NCBI GenBank assembly: GCA_003535455.1
Contig: DOHD01000040.1
Location: 15,170-21,444, forward strand
Source of the DNA: Acidimicrobium sp.
GTDB taxonomy: Bacteria > Actinomycetota > Acidimicrobiia > Acidimicrobiales > Ilumatobacteraceae
Length of the DNA: 6,275 bases
Direction of reading: 5' to 3'
Each line of letters starts with the position of its first letter. Within the stretch, counting starts at the first letter, position 1. The notes beneath the pieces were generated by a model. The model did not search any database and was not told the DNA's origin. It saw only the letters and a program-made list of their open reading frames with translations. The translations under genes and the position numbers were made by a program. Positions 1 to 5,318 of this stretch are shown here, one piece after another.

Positions 1-12
1 ACCAACTTGCAT
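1..12 (-). CDS. Possible start of a further tad-operon gene, cut by the window edge
   Basis: Two bases after the TAG stop of the TadG-like gene there is an ATG that reads M-Q-V-G and then runs off the window. The spacing matches the tight packing of the other genes in this operon, which is the only reason to suspect a gene here. Four codons say nothing about its product, and no clear Shine-Dalgarno sequence precedes it. It could be a further TadG-like or tad-associated protein, or a chance ATG. Confidence 0.25.
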
Positions 13-14
13 GA

Positions 15-416
15 CTATTGGTCGCTTGGCTCTGCCGTGCGAGTGACAATAATGAGATGACTCGTAGCACCGAACATTTTTAGGAGCGTCATCTCAATCT
101 CGCGACTGACCGTGACGCTGACTGAAGTCGAAGAAGTCGTTATTTCACTTTCAAGTTCAAGCGATGATAAATAATTAGAGGCTGCACGACGTGCCTGGCT
201 CTCATCGATGATCGGCTCACCACTTCGAAGTGCCGTAAGTTCTTGCGCGCCGACGCGAGCAGCGTTTTCGGCATAATCTGCCAGTTCGAGACGACCTGCG
301 ACGAGCCGACCGCCATCGACACCAAGGCCCGCACAGACGACAAAAGTCATCATCAGACCCAACACAAATGCCGAAACTACGCCGGGGTCAGAGGTTTCAA
401 AAAGTTGGCTTCTCAT
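15..416 (-). CDS. TadG/TadE-like pilus assembly protein (minor pseudopilin)
   Basis: This is a 133-residue membrane-anchored protein. A short leader (MRSQLFETSDPG) is followed by one hydrophobic segment at about residues 13-33 and then by the GVDGGRLVAGR stretch. That stretch is characteristic of the Tad/TadG-like N-terminal region (putative Flp pilus-assembly TadE/G-like family). The rest, about residues 45-133, is predicted to be extracytoplasmic, with a helix and a Ser/Thr-rich beta segment near 93-105. The start ATG overlaps the stop of the preceding TadE gene in an ATGA, so the two are probably translationally coupled. Full TadG proteins are often much longer and carry a von Willebrand A domain; none is present, so this is the short form common in actinobacterial tad loci. 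A prepilin-type cleavage after Gly12 is possible, but there is Phe, not Glu, at +5. The family assignment is fairly safe; the exact role (minor pilin or assembly factor) is inferred. Confidence 0.8.
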   Translation of the reverse strand: MRSQLFETSDPGVVSAFVLGLMMTFVVCAGLGVDGGRLVAGRLELADYAENAARVGAQELTALRSGEPIIDESQARRAASNYLSSLELESEITTSSTSVSVTVSREIEMTLLKMFGATSHLIIVTRTAEPSDQ

Positions 417-814
417 GAATCAACCCGCCAGCGATCAAGCACTTCTGTTGAACTCGCCGTGACACGACGCTGTGCCACACCCAAGAGCAACAAGCCCTGC
501 GTGTTAATAGTGCAGCTCACCTCGACATGCACGGCTTTATTGTCGCCCTGCTGAATTAGTGAAGTGCTGACTGAAAAGTTGGCGCAAGACGCAGATTCGC
601 TGGTCAGTGCGCGCTCAGCAACTTGAAACGCAGTTGCCTCGATGCGCGATCGGTTGACTTTTGACGCACCTCGCGCTGCCTGATCTGCGGCGTGACGAAC
701 TTGAATCAGCGACTCAGATGCACGACCAGAGTAAACACCGAACAAAATTAAGATCATCAATACGGGCGTGAGCAAAACCATTTCGACGGTGACCGAGCCT
801 GGGTCGGTTTTCAT
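413..814 (-). CDS. TadE-family pseudopilin
   Basis: This 133-residue protein is a good match to the TadE pattern. A very short positively charged N-terminus ends in DPG, followed by SVTVEMVLLTP and one hydrophobic helix (about residues 7-27). Gly6 followed by Glu at +5 (Glu11) is the classical prepilin-peptidase signature, and the Pro at residue 17 is typical of TadE. After the helix come a charged helical region (about 35-72) and a beta-rich tail. That tail contains two cysteines, Cys77 and Cys101, which could form an extracytoplasmic disulfide. The ATG overlaps the TGA of the upstream gene by 4 bases, and its own TGA overlaps the ATG of the TadG-like gene in the same way. This places it in the middle of a coupled three-gene pseudopilin set. 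In characterised tad systems, TadE-type pseudopilins are processed by the prepilin peptidase and are needed for pilus biogenesis. Calling it TadE or TadF is a matter of convention. Confidence 0.88.
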   Translation of the reverse strand: MKTDPGSVTVEMVLLTPVLMILILFGVYSGRASESLIQVRHAADQAARGASKVNRSRIEATAFQVAERALTSESASCANFSVSTSLIQQGDNKAVHVEVSCTINTQGLLLLGVAQRRVTASSTEVLDRWRVDS

Positions 815-1200
815 CGGTCGTCTTCTTCGACGAAACTTTCGAGTGGCTCGAGACCTTGACGCAAAACCGAACTCGGAAAGAACGGCGCCACATTGGGCAC
901 CTCGACTCGCACCTGAACCGAGGCGAAGCCGTCATCAATGATCGCCGTCGGCAAACCTACAAGTTGTGCACCAAGTTCGGCTGCAGTTATGGTCGCCGAA
1001 TTCAAAGCCATTGCTACATCGCCTTGAGAGTTTGCGGCAACACTGGCACCCTTGCTCGCTGCAAGCGATGCAATTTGGGCCGAATGCATGAAAAGCATCG
1101 CTTGTATTGCGATGAGCAACATTGACAGCACGATCGGCACGGCGATAACGACCTGAACGACCGTCTCGCCGGGTTCAATCGTGCTGTCAACTGTCTTCAC
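811..1200 (-). CDS. TadE-like pseudopilin (GTG start)
   Basis: The GTG at 1200 gives 129 residues. The frame stays open upstream to an ATG-like position near 1287, but that would overlap the pilin gene by about 65 bases and lacks a ribosome site. The GTG has AGAGGG at 1212-1207 with a 6-base spacer. The protein starts MKTVDSTIEPGE and has a hydrophobic segment at about residues 13-34 containing the VIAVP motif that TadE proteins share after their cleavage Gly. It then continues as an Ala-rich helix and a beta-rich tail ending in the acidic VEEDDR. At +5 after Gly11 it has Gln where prepilins and TadE usually have Glu, so processing is uncertain. It lies 22 bases downstream of the small pilin gene and overlaps the next TadE gene by 4 bases. 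The role is inferred to be a minor pseudopilin of the Tad apparatus. Confidence 0.75.
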   Translation of the reverse strand: MKTVDSTIEPGETVVQVVIAVPIVLSMLLIAIQAMLFMHSAQIASLAASKGASVAANSQGDVAMALNSATITAAELGAQLVGLPTAIIDDGFASVQVRVEVPNVAPFFPSSVLRQGLEPLESFVEEDDR

Positions 1201-1206
1201 TGCATA

Positions 1207-1212
1207 CCCTCT
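1207..1212 (-). promoter_or_regulatory. Ribosome binding site that fixes the GTG start at 1200
   Basis: The minus strand reads AGAGGG, then TATGCA, then GTG. This gives a 6-base spacer. It is the reason for choosing GTG 1200 over longer, overlapping starts. The ATG inside the spacer is in another frame. Confidence 0.6.
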
Positions 1213-1222
1213 GACTTGGCTG

Positions 1223-1417
1223 TTAACCGAGGTCGAGCGAGTTGGCTTTGTCGGTGACACGACTGGTGATCGTCGCACCAACTGCAATCGCCAGGGCGAT
1301 AAGTGCCGCCGCCATTACGACGGTCGTGGCACTGACTTCGCCTCGTTCGCTGTCGCGTTGCACTGAAGCGGTGAACCGAACCCAGTAGTACTGCCATATT
1401 TGTTTTGTTGCTGTCAT
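1223..1417 (-). CDS. flp: Small Flp-like pilin (probable major pilin)
   Basis: This 64-residue protein is called the pilin from its architecture and position rather than from a perfect motif. An unusually aromatic leader (IWQYYWVRF at residues 7-15) ends in SERG. A prepilin-peptidase cut after Gly26 would release a mature peptide of 38 residues that is almost entirely one hydrophobic helix (VSATTVVMAAALIALAIAVG, then GATITSR), ending in DKANSLDLG. Small size, one N-terminal helix and a place between tadC and the TadE genes are typical of Flp pilins. The gene has the strongest ribosome site in the window (AGGAG, 5-base spacer) and its own A+T-rich upstream gap, as expected for the most abundant subunit. 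It is odd in lacking the Glu(+5)-Tyr(+6) pair of classical Flp pilins; the only nearby acid is Glu at +1. It could instead be a small membrane-spanning accessory protein. Confidence 0.65.
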   Translation of the reverse strand: MTATKQIWQYYWVRFTASVQRDSERGEVSATTVVMAAALIALAIAVGATITSRVTDKANSLDLG

Positions 1418-1422
1418 TTTTT

Positions 1423-1427
1423 CTCCT
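1423..1427 (-). promoter_or_regulatory. Strong Shine-Dalgarno of the pilin gene
   Basis: AGGAG is followed by five A residues and then ATG (1417-1415). It is the clearest ribosome site inside the tad cluster, where most other starts rely on overlap coupling. This fits a highly translated pilin. Confidence 0.75.
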
Positions 1428-1429
1428 GT

Positions 1430-1467
1430 CTTTCTGTGTTGTATTTATTTAATGTGTGAAATATTTG
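1430..1467 (-). promoter_or_regulatory. Two-box promoter/leader element upstream of the pilin gene
   Basis: On the minus strand, box 1 (1467-1451) reads CAAATATTTCACACATT and box 2 (1442-1430) reads ACAACACAGAAAG. Both recur upstream of cpaB: box 1 with 15 of 17 bases identical, and box 2 identical apart from one inserted base and one substitution. The spacing between boxes is 8 versus 9 bases, and box 1 ends 33 versus 31 bases before the start codon. A weak sigma-70-like reading exists: TTGACC at 1485-1480, a 16-base spacer, then TATTTC at 1463-1458 inside box 1. The repetition and position are seen directly; the promoter or leader function is inferred. Confidence 0.5.
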
Positions 1468-1481
1468 TTCGTTGTGGTGGG

Positions 1482-2303
1482 TCAAAAACTTTTTAAAACC
1501 AAATTCACCGCCGGATAGCCGATCAAGGCGATGAACGCGATGAACAACAGAACCATCGGAATGCCCATGCGCTCGGTGGCACTTTGTGCCTCGGCTTCAA
1601 TCTCGCCCATGTGCCGATTGCGCAATGATTCGGCGCGCGCAGAAAGCGAGAGTCGAATGCGTGCCCCGTGTTCACCGGCAAGTTGAACGCTGCCCGCAAC
1701 TTCTGAGATCTCGGCGATGTTGTAGGTCGTGCCAAGCGTGGCAAGTTCGACCCATGGCGATCTTCGTGAACTACGAGCCCGAGTGAGGGCGCCGCGAATC
1801 TCTGTGAATGACCAACCGTCCCCCGCTTCGGCTGCGGCAATTAATGCCGTCTCGGTGCCGGCACCACCGGCAAGCAAAACATTGACGAGATCTAAATAAC
1901 TAGAAAATGCATGCAGAAAATCTTGTCGGCGAGATTTTGCTTTCGCCCGCATTTGACTATCGGGCAGAAAAAAACCAAATGTCAAAGCGCTTGACAAAAT
2001 AATTAGCACCAGCAATTTTGAAACCTGCAATGAAAATGCGTTGAACACGATGATCAGGCCCAACGCCGATGCGCCAGCGATGAACATTGTCGTGAGTTTG
2101 CGTGAAACCATCTCGGATGCCTGAAAACCCACGATTGCCAGGTCGGCACGATGTCGAGATTGGGCACGGCGAATCAACCAGATCATGCCGTGTTCAAGGC
2201 GACTGCGAAACTGCGTGACACGGTTCGTGAGCGCACCTGGGCGAACAACAAAAAACGTACCCAAGCCAAAAAGAAGACCACAAACCATCGGGATGATCAA
2301 CAT
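1482..2303 (-). CDS. tadC: TadC, Flp pilus inner-membrane platform protein
   Basis: This 273-residue type II secretion F (GspF/TadC) family membrane protein is the second half of the Tad inner-membrane platform, which works with TadB and is driven by the CpaF/TadA ATPase. Hydrophobic segments lie at about residues 1-20, 71-91, 94-113 and 247-270. The cytoplasmic T2SSF domain occupies roughly 125-240, with the typical LDLVNVLLAGGAGTETAL helix hairpin at 137-154 and the conserved GEHGARIRLSLSARAESLR region at 210-228. The last helix contains the VLLFIAFIALIGYPAV ending that is typical of TadC. The ATG start lies 4 bases after the TAA of tadB; only a weak GA-rich ribosome site is visible, so coupling with tadB is likely. 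Length and layout are normal for the family. A 64-base gap separates it from the pilin gene. Confidence 0.88.
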   Translation of the reverse strand: MLIIPMVCGLLFGLGTFFVVRPGALTNRVTQFRSRLEHGMIWLIRRAQSRHRADLAIVGFQASEMVSRKLTTMFIAGASALGLIIVFNAFSLQVSKLLVLIILSSALTFGFFLPDSQMRAKAKSRRQDFLHAFSSYLDLVNVLLAGGAGTETALIAAAEAGDGWSFTEIRGALTRARSSRRSPWVELATLGTTYNIAEISEVAGSVQLAGEHGARIRLSLSARAESLRNRHMGEIEAEAQSATERMGIPMVLLFIAFIALIGYPAVNLVLKSF

Positions 2304-2307
2304 TTAA

Positions 2308-3162
2308 TTATCTCGGTGACTCGCGACGGCGAATGAATCTTTGAGGTGCAGAAATACGCGAAAACTGGTCAAGCATGATCAGAGAAATGCCAAACAAAAT
2401 AAAAATGCCGCTCAATATGACTTGACCATCAAAAGATGAGTAGACGCTGAGATACTCGCGATTGAAAACGATCAACCCGGATACAAAACTGATGACAACA
2501 ACCGAGATAATGCGCACAGAACTGCGCGTGCGCGCACGACCCACCCAGATGCGAGTGCGCATGCGACCCTCATCGCGTGCACACTGGGCAAGATGGCCAA
2601 GAAGTTGCGCAAGATCGCGGGCTTGATATTCGGTTGCTGTGATCAGCGCCGCCGAGACAAAGTCGCTGATCGGGTGGTCGACATCGTCGGCGAATCTGCG
2701 CAAACCATCACTCAGTTTGCCGTATTGAATTTGGGCGCTGAGTCGACCGACCGCACTTGAGATTGCAAGTGGTGCATGCAGCGATGTCGCGACTATTGCT
2801 TGTTCTAACCCGTGTGCGCCGGCCAAGGTGTCGCGAAGTTGTTCTGTCCATGTCGCGATCGCATCGGCGAGGCCTCGCTCGTCGCGACGCAACCGCTGTT
2901 TTGATTTCAGTGCTGGCACCGCGCTGACAACTAGACCCGTTACTACGCTGACGAGAAGCCAGCCGGTCACTAAATATGCGACAACTGCAATCGCTGGCCC
3001 ACCGAGAAATTGCATCGAATTGAGCAACTTTGTTTTGACTTCAATAATGCTGAAATGGCTTTTGCCGGCGGTCTCATTTATACGCTTGGCGGTCAACAAA
3101 ACGCCGAACAGTCCCAGACCGAATGCCGCACCACAGCTGAGTATGGCGAAAGTTGTAATCAC
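2308..3162 (-). CDS. tadB: TadB, Flp pilus inner-membrane platform protein
   Basis: This 284-residue T2SSF-family membrane protein forms the inner-membrane platform of the Tad machine together with TadC. Predicted membrane segments are at about residues 3-23, 55-84 (probably two closely spaced), 216-233 and 247-265. The cytoplasmic F domain lies between, at about 95-205, with the characteristic LADAIATWTEQLRDTLAGAH helix (98-117) and its continuation LEQAIVATS. The GTG start overlaps the TGA of cpaF as GTGA, a 4-base overlap that implies coupled translation and a fixed ratio to the ATPase. The C-terminus is strongly basic (RRRESPR). TadB and TadC resemble each other, and the assignment to TadB rests on gene order (immediately after the ATPase) and on the N-terminal membrane layout. 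Confidence 0.88.
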   Translation of the reverse strand: MITTFAILSCGAAFGLGLFGVLLTAKRINETAGKSHFSIIEVKTKLLNSMQFLGGPAIAVVAYLVTGWLLVSVVTGLVVSAVPALKSKQRLRRDERGLADAIATWTEQLRDTLAGAHGLEQAIVATSLHAPLAISSAVGRLSAQIQYGKLSDGLRRFADDVDHPISDFVSAALITATEYQARDLAQLLGHLAQCARDEGRMRTRIWVGRARTRSSVRIISVVVISFVSGLIVFNREYLSVYSSFDGQVILSGIFILFGISLIMLDQFSRISAPQRFIRRRESPR

Positions 3163-4475
3163 GATTCGCTACGATCTTCGTAGCCGTATTTTGCAAGAAG
3201 TTCGCGGGTTGATTCACGAAGTGGAAAAGCCTTGACGAGTTCGCCATCTTTGTCGAGCGAAAAGATTTCATTCGAAATTATGTTTGAGCCGTCACAATCG
3301 ACGACTTCACGTACTGAAGCAACTTGACGCCAATCGTCGCTGTTGTCGATATAGATAACAAAATGCAATGCGCTTGCAAGCAATAGATTGACCGTGTCGA
3401 TTGGCAACCCAGTTGACGCCATCGAGACATACGCGGCGAGTTTTGGAAACACCGATCGAGTCGAGTCGGCGTGCATCGTGCACATCGAGCCATTGTTGCC
3501 TTGGCTCATCGCGAGCAACATCGGAAATGCCTCTGCACCACGAACTTCACCCACGATCACGCGATCTGGGTCCATGCGCAATGCCATGCGAGTGAGATCG
3601 GCAAGAGTTATTTCGCCTTGGCCTTCGATATTGGCCGGACGAGACTGCAAAGCGTCATGATCTGGGTGCAAGTGTTCAAAATGATCAAGACCAAGTTCGT
3701 AGGCATCTTCGATAGTGACTATGCGTTCACTTGGCGGCACTTCGTTGATTAGCGCACGCAGCAAAGTTGTCTTGCCTGAGCCAGTGCCACCAGCGATCAC
3801 GAAATTTCTTCGAGCGCGAACCGCCGCGGTAAGAAAATTCTGTAGCTCTTCGGTTAGTAAACCACGCAGGCGCAACTCTTCGAGGCTCGAAATTTCGAAG
3901 CGATGGCGACGAATGACCAAACTCGGTCGCAACGAAACGGTCATTGTCGCAAATAGTCGCGAGCCGTCAGGCAGTTGCATATTTAACTCGGGTGTGCCAG
4001 CGTCAAAGCGACGCTCTTGGCGTGAAAGACGAGTAGCTGCGCGACGCACGAGTTCGATCAACTCTTCGTCGGTGTCGACAATTGGGTCTCGAGTCTCGCG
4101 TTGACCGTTGCGGAGCTTGACCCAAACACGACAATTGCCACGCACGTGTACATCGCTGATTTCGTCGTCTTCAAGCAATGGTTGTAGCCGACCAAGGCCG
4201 AGCACTTGGGCGATTGCGGCAGATGAAACAGCGGCTTCATCAAAAACGGTCAATACAGATTTGCCTTCTGATCGTCGAACAGCTGACAGACGCAGAAGTT
4301 CGGCGTGGACTGCCGTGCGCGCAAAGTCGTGTTCTTCTTCATTGGTGGGGTCGCGTTGATTTCGTGCGCGACGGTCGAGGCGTTCGTCGGCGAGAAGGTC
4401 ACCGAGTCGCGATGCCAATGCATTGACCAAATTTCGATCGATCAAAGTTGGTGGTAGTGAGTCGACGAGAGTCAT
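3159..4475 (-). CDS. cpaF: CpaF/TadA secretion ATPase of the Tad pilus
   Basis: This cytoplasmic hexameric ATPase of the type II/IV secretion (GspE/VirB11-like) family powers Flp pilus assembly. Counted from ATG 4475 the protein has 438 residues. The N-terminal domain (about 1-200) includes the conserved region around LLEDDEISDVHV and the LPDGSRLFATM segment. The C-terminal motor domain carries Walker A GGTGSGKT (229-236, Lys235), the Asp box IEDAYEL (from 255), Walker B RVIVGEVRG (305-313, Glu310) and the His box MCTMHAD (His335). All catalytic motifs are intact. The ATG shares one base with the stop of cpaB (TGATG); a TTG one codon earlier at 4478 is an alternative start. The stop overlaps tadB by 4 bases. 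In most Tad loci a TadZ/CpaE ATPase gene sits just before this one; here cpaB directly abuts it. Identification is very secure. Confidence 0.95.
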   Translation of the reverse strand: MTLVDSLPPTLIDRNLVNALASRLGDLLADERLDRRARNQRDPTNEEEHDFARTAVHAELLRLSAVRRSEGKSVLTVFDEAAVSSAAIAQVLGLGRLQPLLEDDEISDVHVRGNCRVWVKLRNGQRETRDPIVDTDEELIELVRRAATRLSRQERRFDAGTPELNMQLPDGSRLFATMTVSLRPSLVIRRHRFEISSLEELRLRGLLTEELQNFLTAAVRARRNFVIAGGTGSGKTTLLRALINEVPPSERIVTIEDAYELGLDHFEHLHPDHDALQSRPANIEGQGEITLADLTRMALRMDPDRVIVGEVRGAEAFPMLLAMSQGNNGSMCTMHADSTRSVFPKLAAYVSMASTGLPIDTVNLLLASALHFVIYIDNSDDWRQVASVREVVDCDGSNIISNEIFSLDKDGELVKAFPLRESTRELLAKYGYEDRSES

Positions 4476-5182
4476 CAATCTTCGGCTTTCGTGATTGATG
4501 TTTGCTGTTGCTGGTTTGCAACTCGAACGATGTGAACTTCACCGGCTCGCGCAATGGCCAAACTTAAATCAAGTGAACTGCGAAATGTGACGAGCGCGGT
4601 GTCATCGTCTTCGTGTTTGGTTAGTGACCAAACCGTGACGATTTGGTCGAACATTTCGGGCTGTGCAGTTTGACTAAGCGCGATGTCTGGCACCGTCACC
4701 ACACGCACCGAATCGCCGACCGCAAGATCAATTGGATAGTTGCCTTGTTGGACAGCCGCGCTGGTTAACGCCTCGCTGGGTTGAAGTTGCGGTTGATTGC
4801 TGAACATCGCCTCTGTCAGTGGTGTTGACGCTTGCAGATCAACCAAAACCGTTTGCCCGATTAGCGACGCTGCTTGTTCTTCGACAACAAACGAACTTGA
4901 CAACGACAACGGCGTTTCGATGGCGATCAGGTCTTGTGCATCGATCTTTTCGCCGCGATGTAAATCACGGGCCACACCTACTACAACAACAATTGAATCG
5001 CCCGACCTGGACAGAAGAATTGCGCCAAGGGCGCCACCGAGCATGAGTGCAAGCCCCACCGCAACTTCGGGAATGCGCCAATGTCGTTTGGCGATGCGTT
5101 CGTTCTGGCTTGTTTCGACGCGATCTTGCATTGCTCGCGCCCGCGTTCGTGTGAGATTTTCGACGACGGCTTGATTCGCCAC
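4475..5182 (-). CDS. cpaB: CpaB/RcpC-like SAF-domain pilus assembly protein
   Basis: This 235-residue protein has a cytoplasmic N-terminus of about 37 mostly charged residues, one membrane segment (about 38-57, VEVAVGL-type, Gly/Leu-rich) and a SAF domain. The SAF domain (about 64-127) contains VVVVGVARDLHRGEKIDAQDL and a second strand pair ending in STPLTEAMF. A second beta-rich part (about 148-220) includes IDLAVGDSVRVVTVPD and matches the CpaB/RcpC C-terminal domain. CpaB proteins are periplasmic or extracytoplasmic assembly factors; in diderms they work with the CpaC secretin, but no secretin is seen here, as expected in a monoderm. The GTG start is supported by GAAAGGG at 5195-5189 with a 6-base spacer. 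It is the first gene of the tad series after a 136-base gap, so its promoter probably drives the cluster. The long basic/acidic N-terminal extension before the helix is somewhat unusual. Confidence 0.82.
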   Translation of the reverse strand: MANQAVVENLTRTRARAMQDRVETSQNERIAKRHWRIPEVAVGLALMLGGALGAILLSRSGDSIVVVVGVARDLHRGEKIDAQDLIAIETPLSLSSSFVVEEQAASLIGQTVLVDLQASTPLTEAMFSNQPQLQPSEALTSAAVQQGNYPIDLAVGDSVRVVTVPDIALSQTAQPEMFDQIVTVWSLTKHEDDDTALVTFRSSLDLSLAIARAGEVHIVRVANQQQQTSITKAED

Positions 5183-5190
5183 GATTTACC

Positions 5191-5230
5191 CTTTCGGTAG
5201 TTGTGTTGGCGAGAATGTGTGATTTATTTG
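5191..5230 (-). promoter_or_regulatory. Two-box promoter/leader element upstream of cpaB
   Basis: Minus-strand box 1 (5230-5214) is CAAATAAATCACACATT and box 2 (5204-5191) is ACAACTACCGAAAG. They repeat the element found before the pilin gene. A weak promoter reading places TAGAAC (5248-5243) and TAAATC (5226-5221) with a 16-base spacer, in the same register as the pilin-gene candidate. Box 2 runs into the ribosome site GAAAGGG. The match is seen directly; the regulatory role is inferred. Confidence 0.5.
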
Positions 5231-5257
5231 CTTGATACGGAGGTTCTATTGCCTCGC

Positions 5258-5283
5258 AAAAACTTGCGCCAAACTTTGCGCAA
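5258..5283 (-). terminator. Probable intrinsic terminator after the epimerase gene
   Basis: Read on the minus strand, TTGCGC (5283-5278) pairs perfectly with GCGCAA (5269-5264) around an 8-base loop. One extra T-G wobble extends the stem, and after the closing G there are five T residues (5262-5258). It lies 35 bases after the epimerase stop codon and before the putative cpaB promoter, as expected for an operon boundary. The stem is short, so termination may be partial. Confidence 0.5.
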
Positions 5284-5285
5284 AG
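5274..5285. repeat. 12-base perfect palindrome with adjacent TTGCG repeats
   Basis: CTTTGCGCAAAG is its own reverse complement. Just beside it, CGCAA (5255-5259) and TTGCG (5264-5268) form another inverted pair, and the two TTGCGC units (5264 and 5276) are 12 bases apart. The group overlaps the terminator candidate; an additional role as a protein binding site upstream of cpaB is possible but unproven. Confidence 0.4.
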
Positions 5286-5318
5286 AATTTTCTAATTACA
5301 TTCGAGTAACTATGAGGC

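Noticed and set aside
243..554. Plus-strand frame of 103 codons opposite the TadG-like and TadE genes
   Set aside because: It runs across the junction of two coupled minus-strand genes and encodes no recognisable domain.
1201..1287. Longer start for the TadE-like gene, overlapping the pilin gene
   Set aside because: The added 29 residues are low-complexity and basic, no ribosome site precedes them, and GTG 1200 has AGAGGG at the right distance.
1482..1502. A+T-rich AAAAACTTTTT stretch at the end of tadC as a terminator
   Set aside because: The possible stem contains almost only A-T pairs and lies within the last codons of tadC; it is too weak to call.
3715..4104. Open frame of 129 codons on the plus strand, antisense to cpaF
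   Set aside because: It lies fully inside the well-supported ATPase gene, its translation is Ser/Arg-rich without domain features, and no ribosome site is evident. It is a frame shadow.
4797..5174. Open frame of 125 codons on the plus strand, antisense to cpaB
   Set aside because: It is rich in Ser, Arg and Cys with no recognisable motif, and the minus-strand gene has a clear membrane helix and SAF domain.
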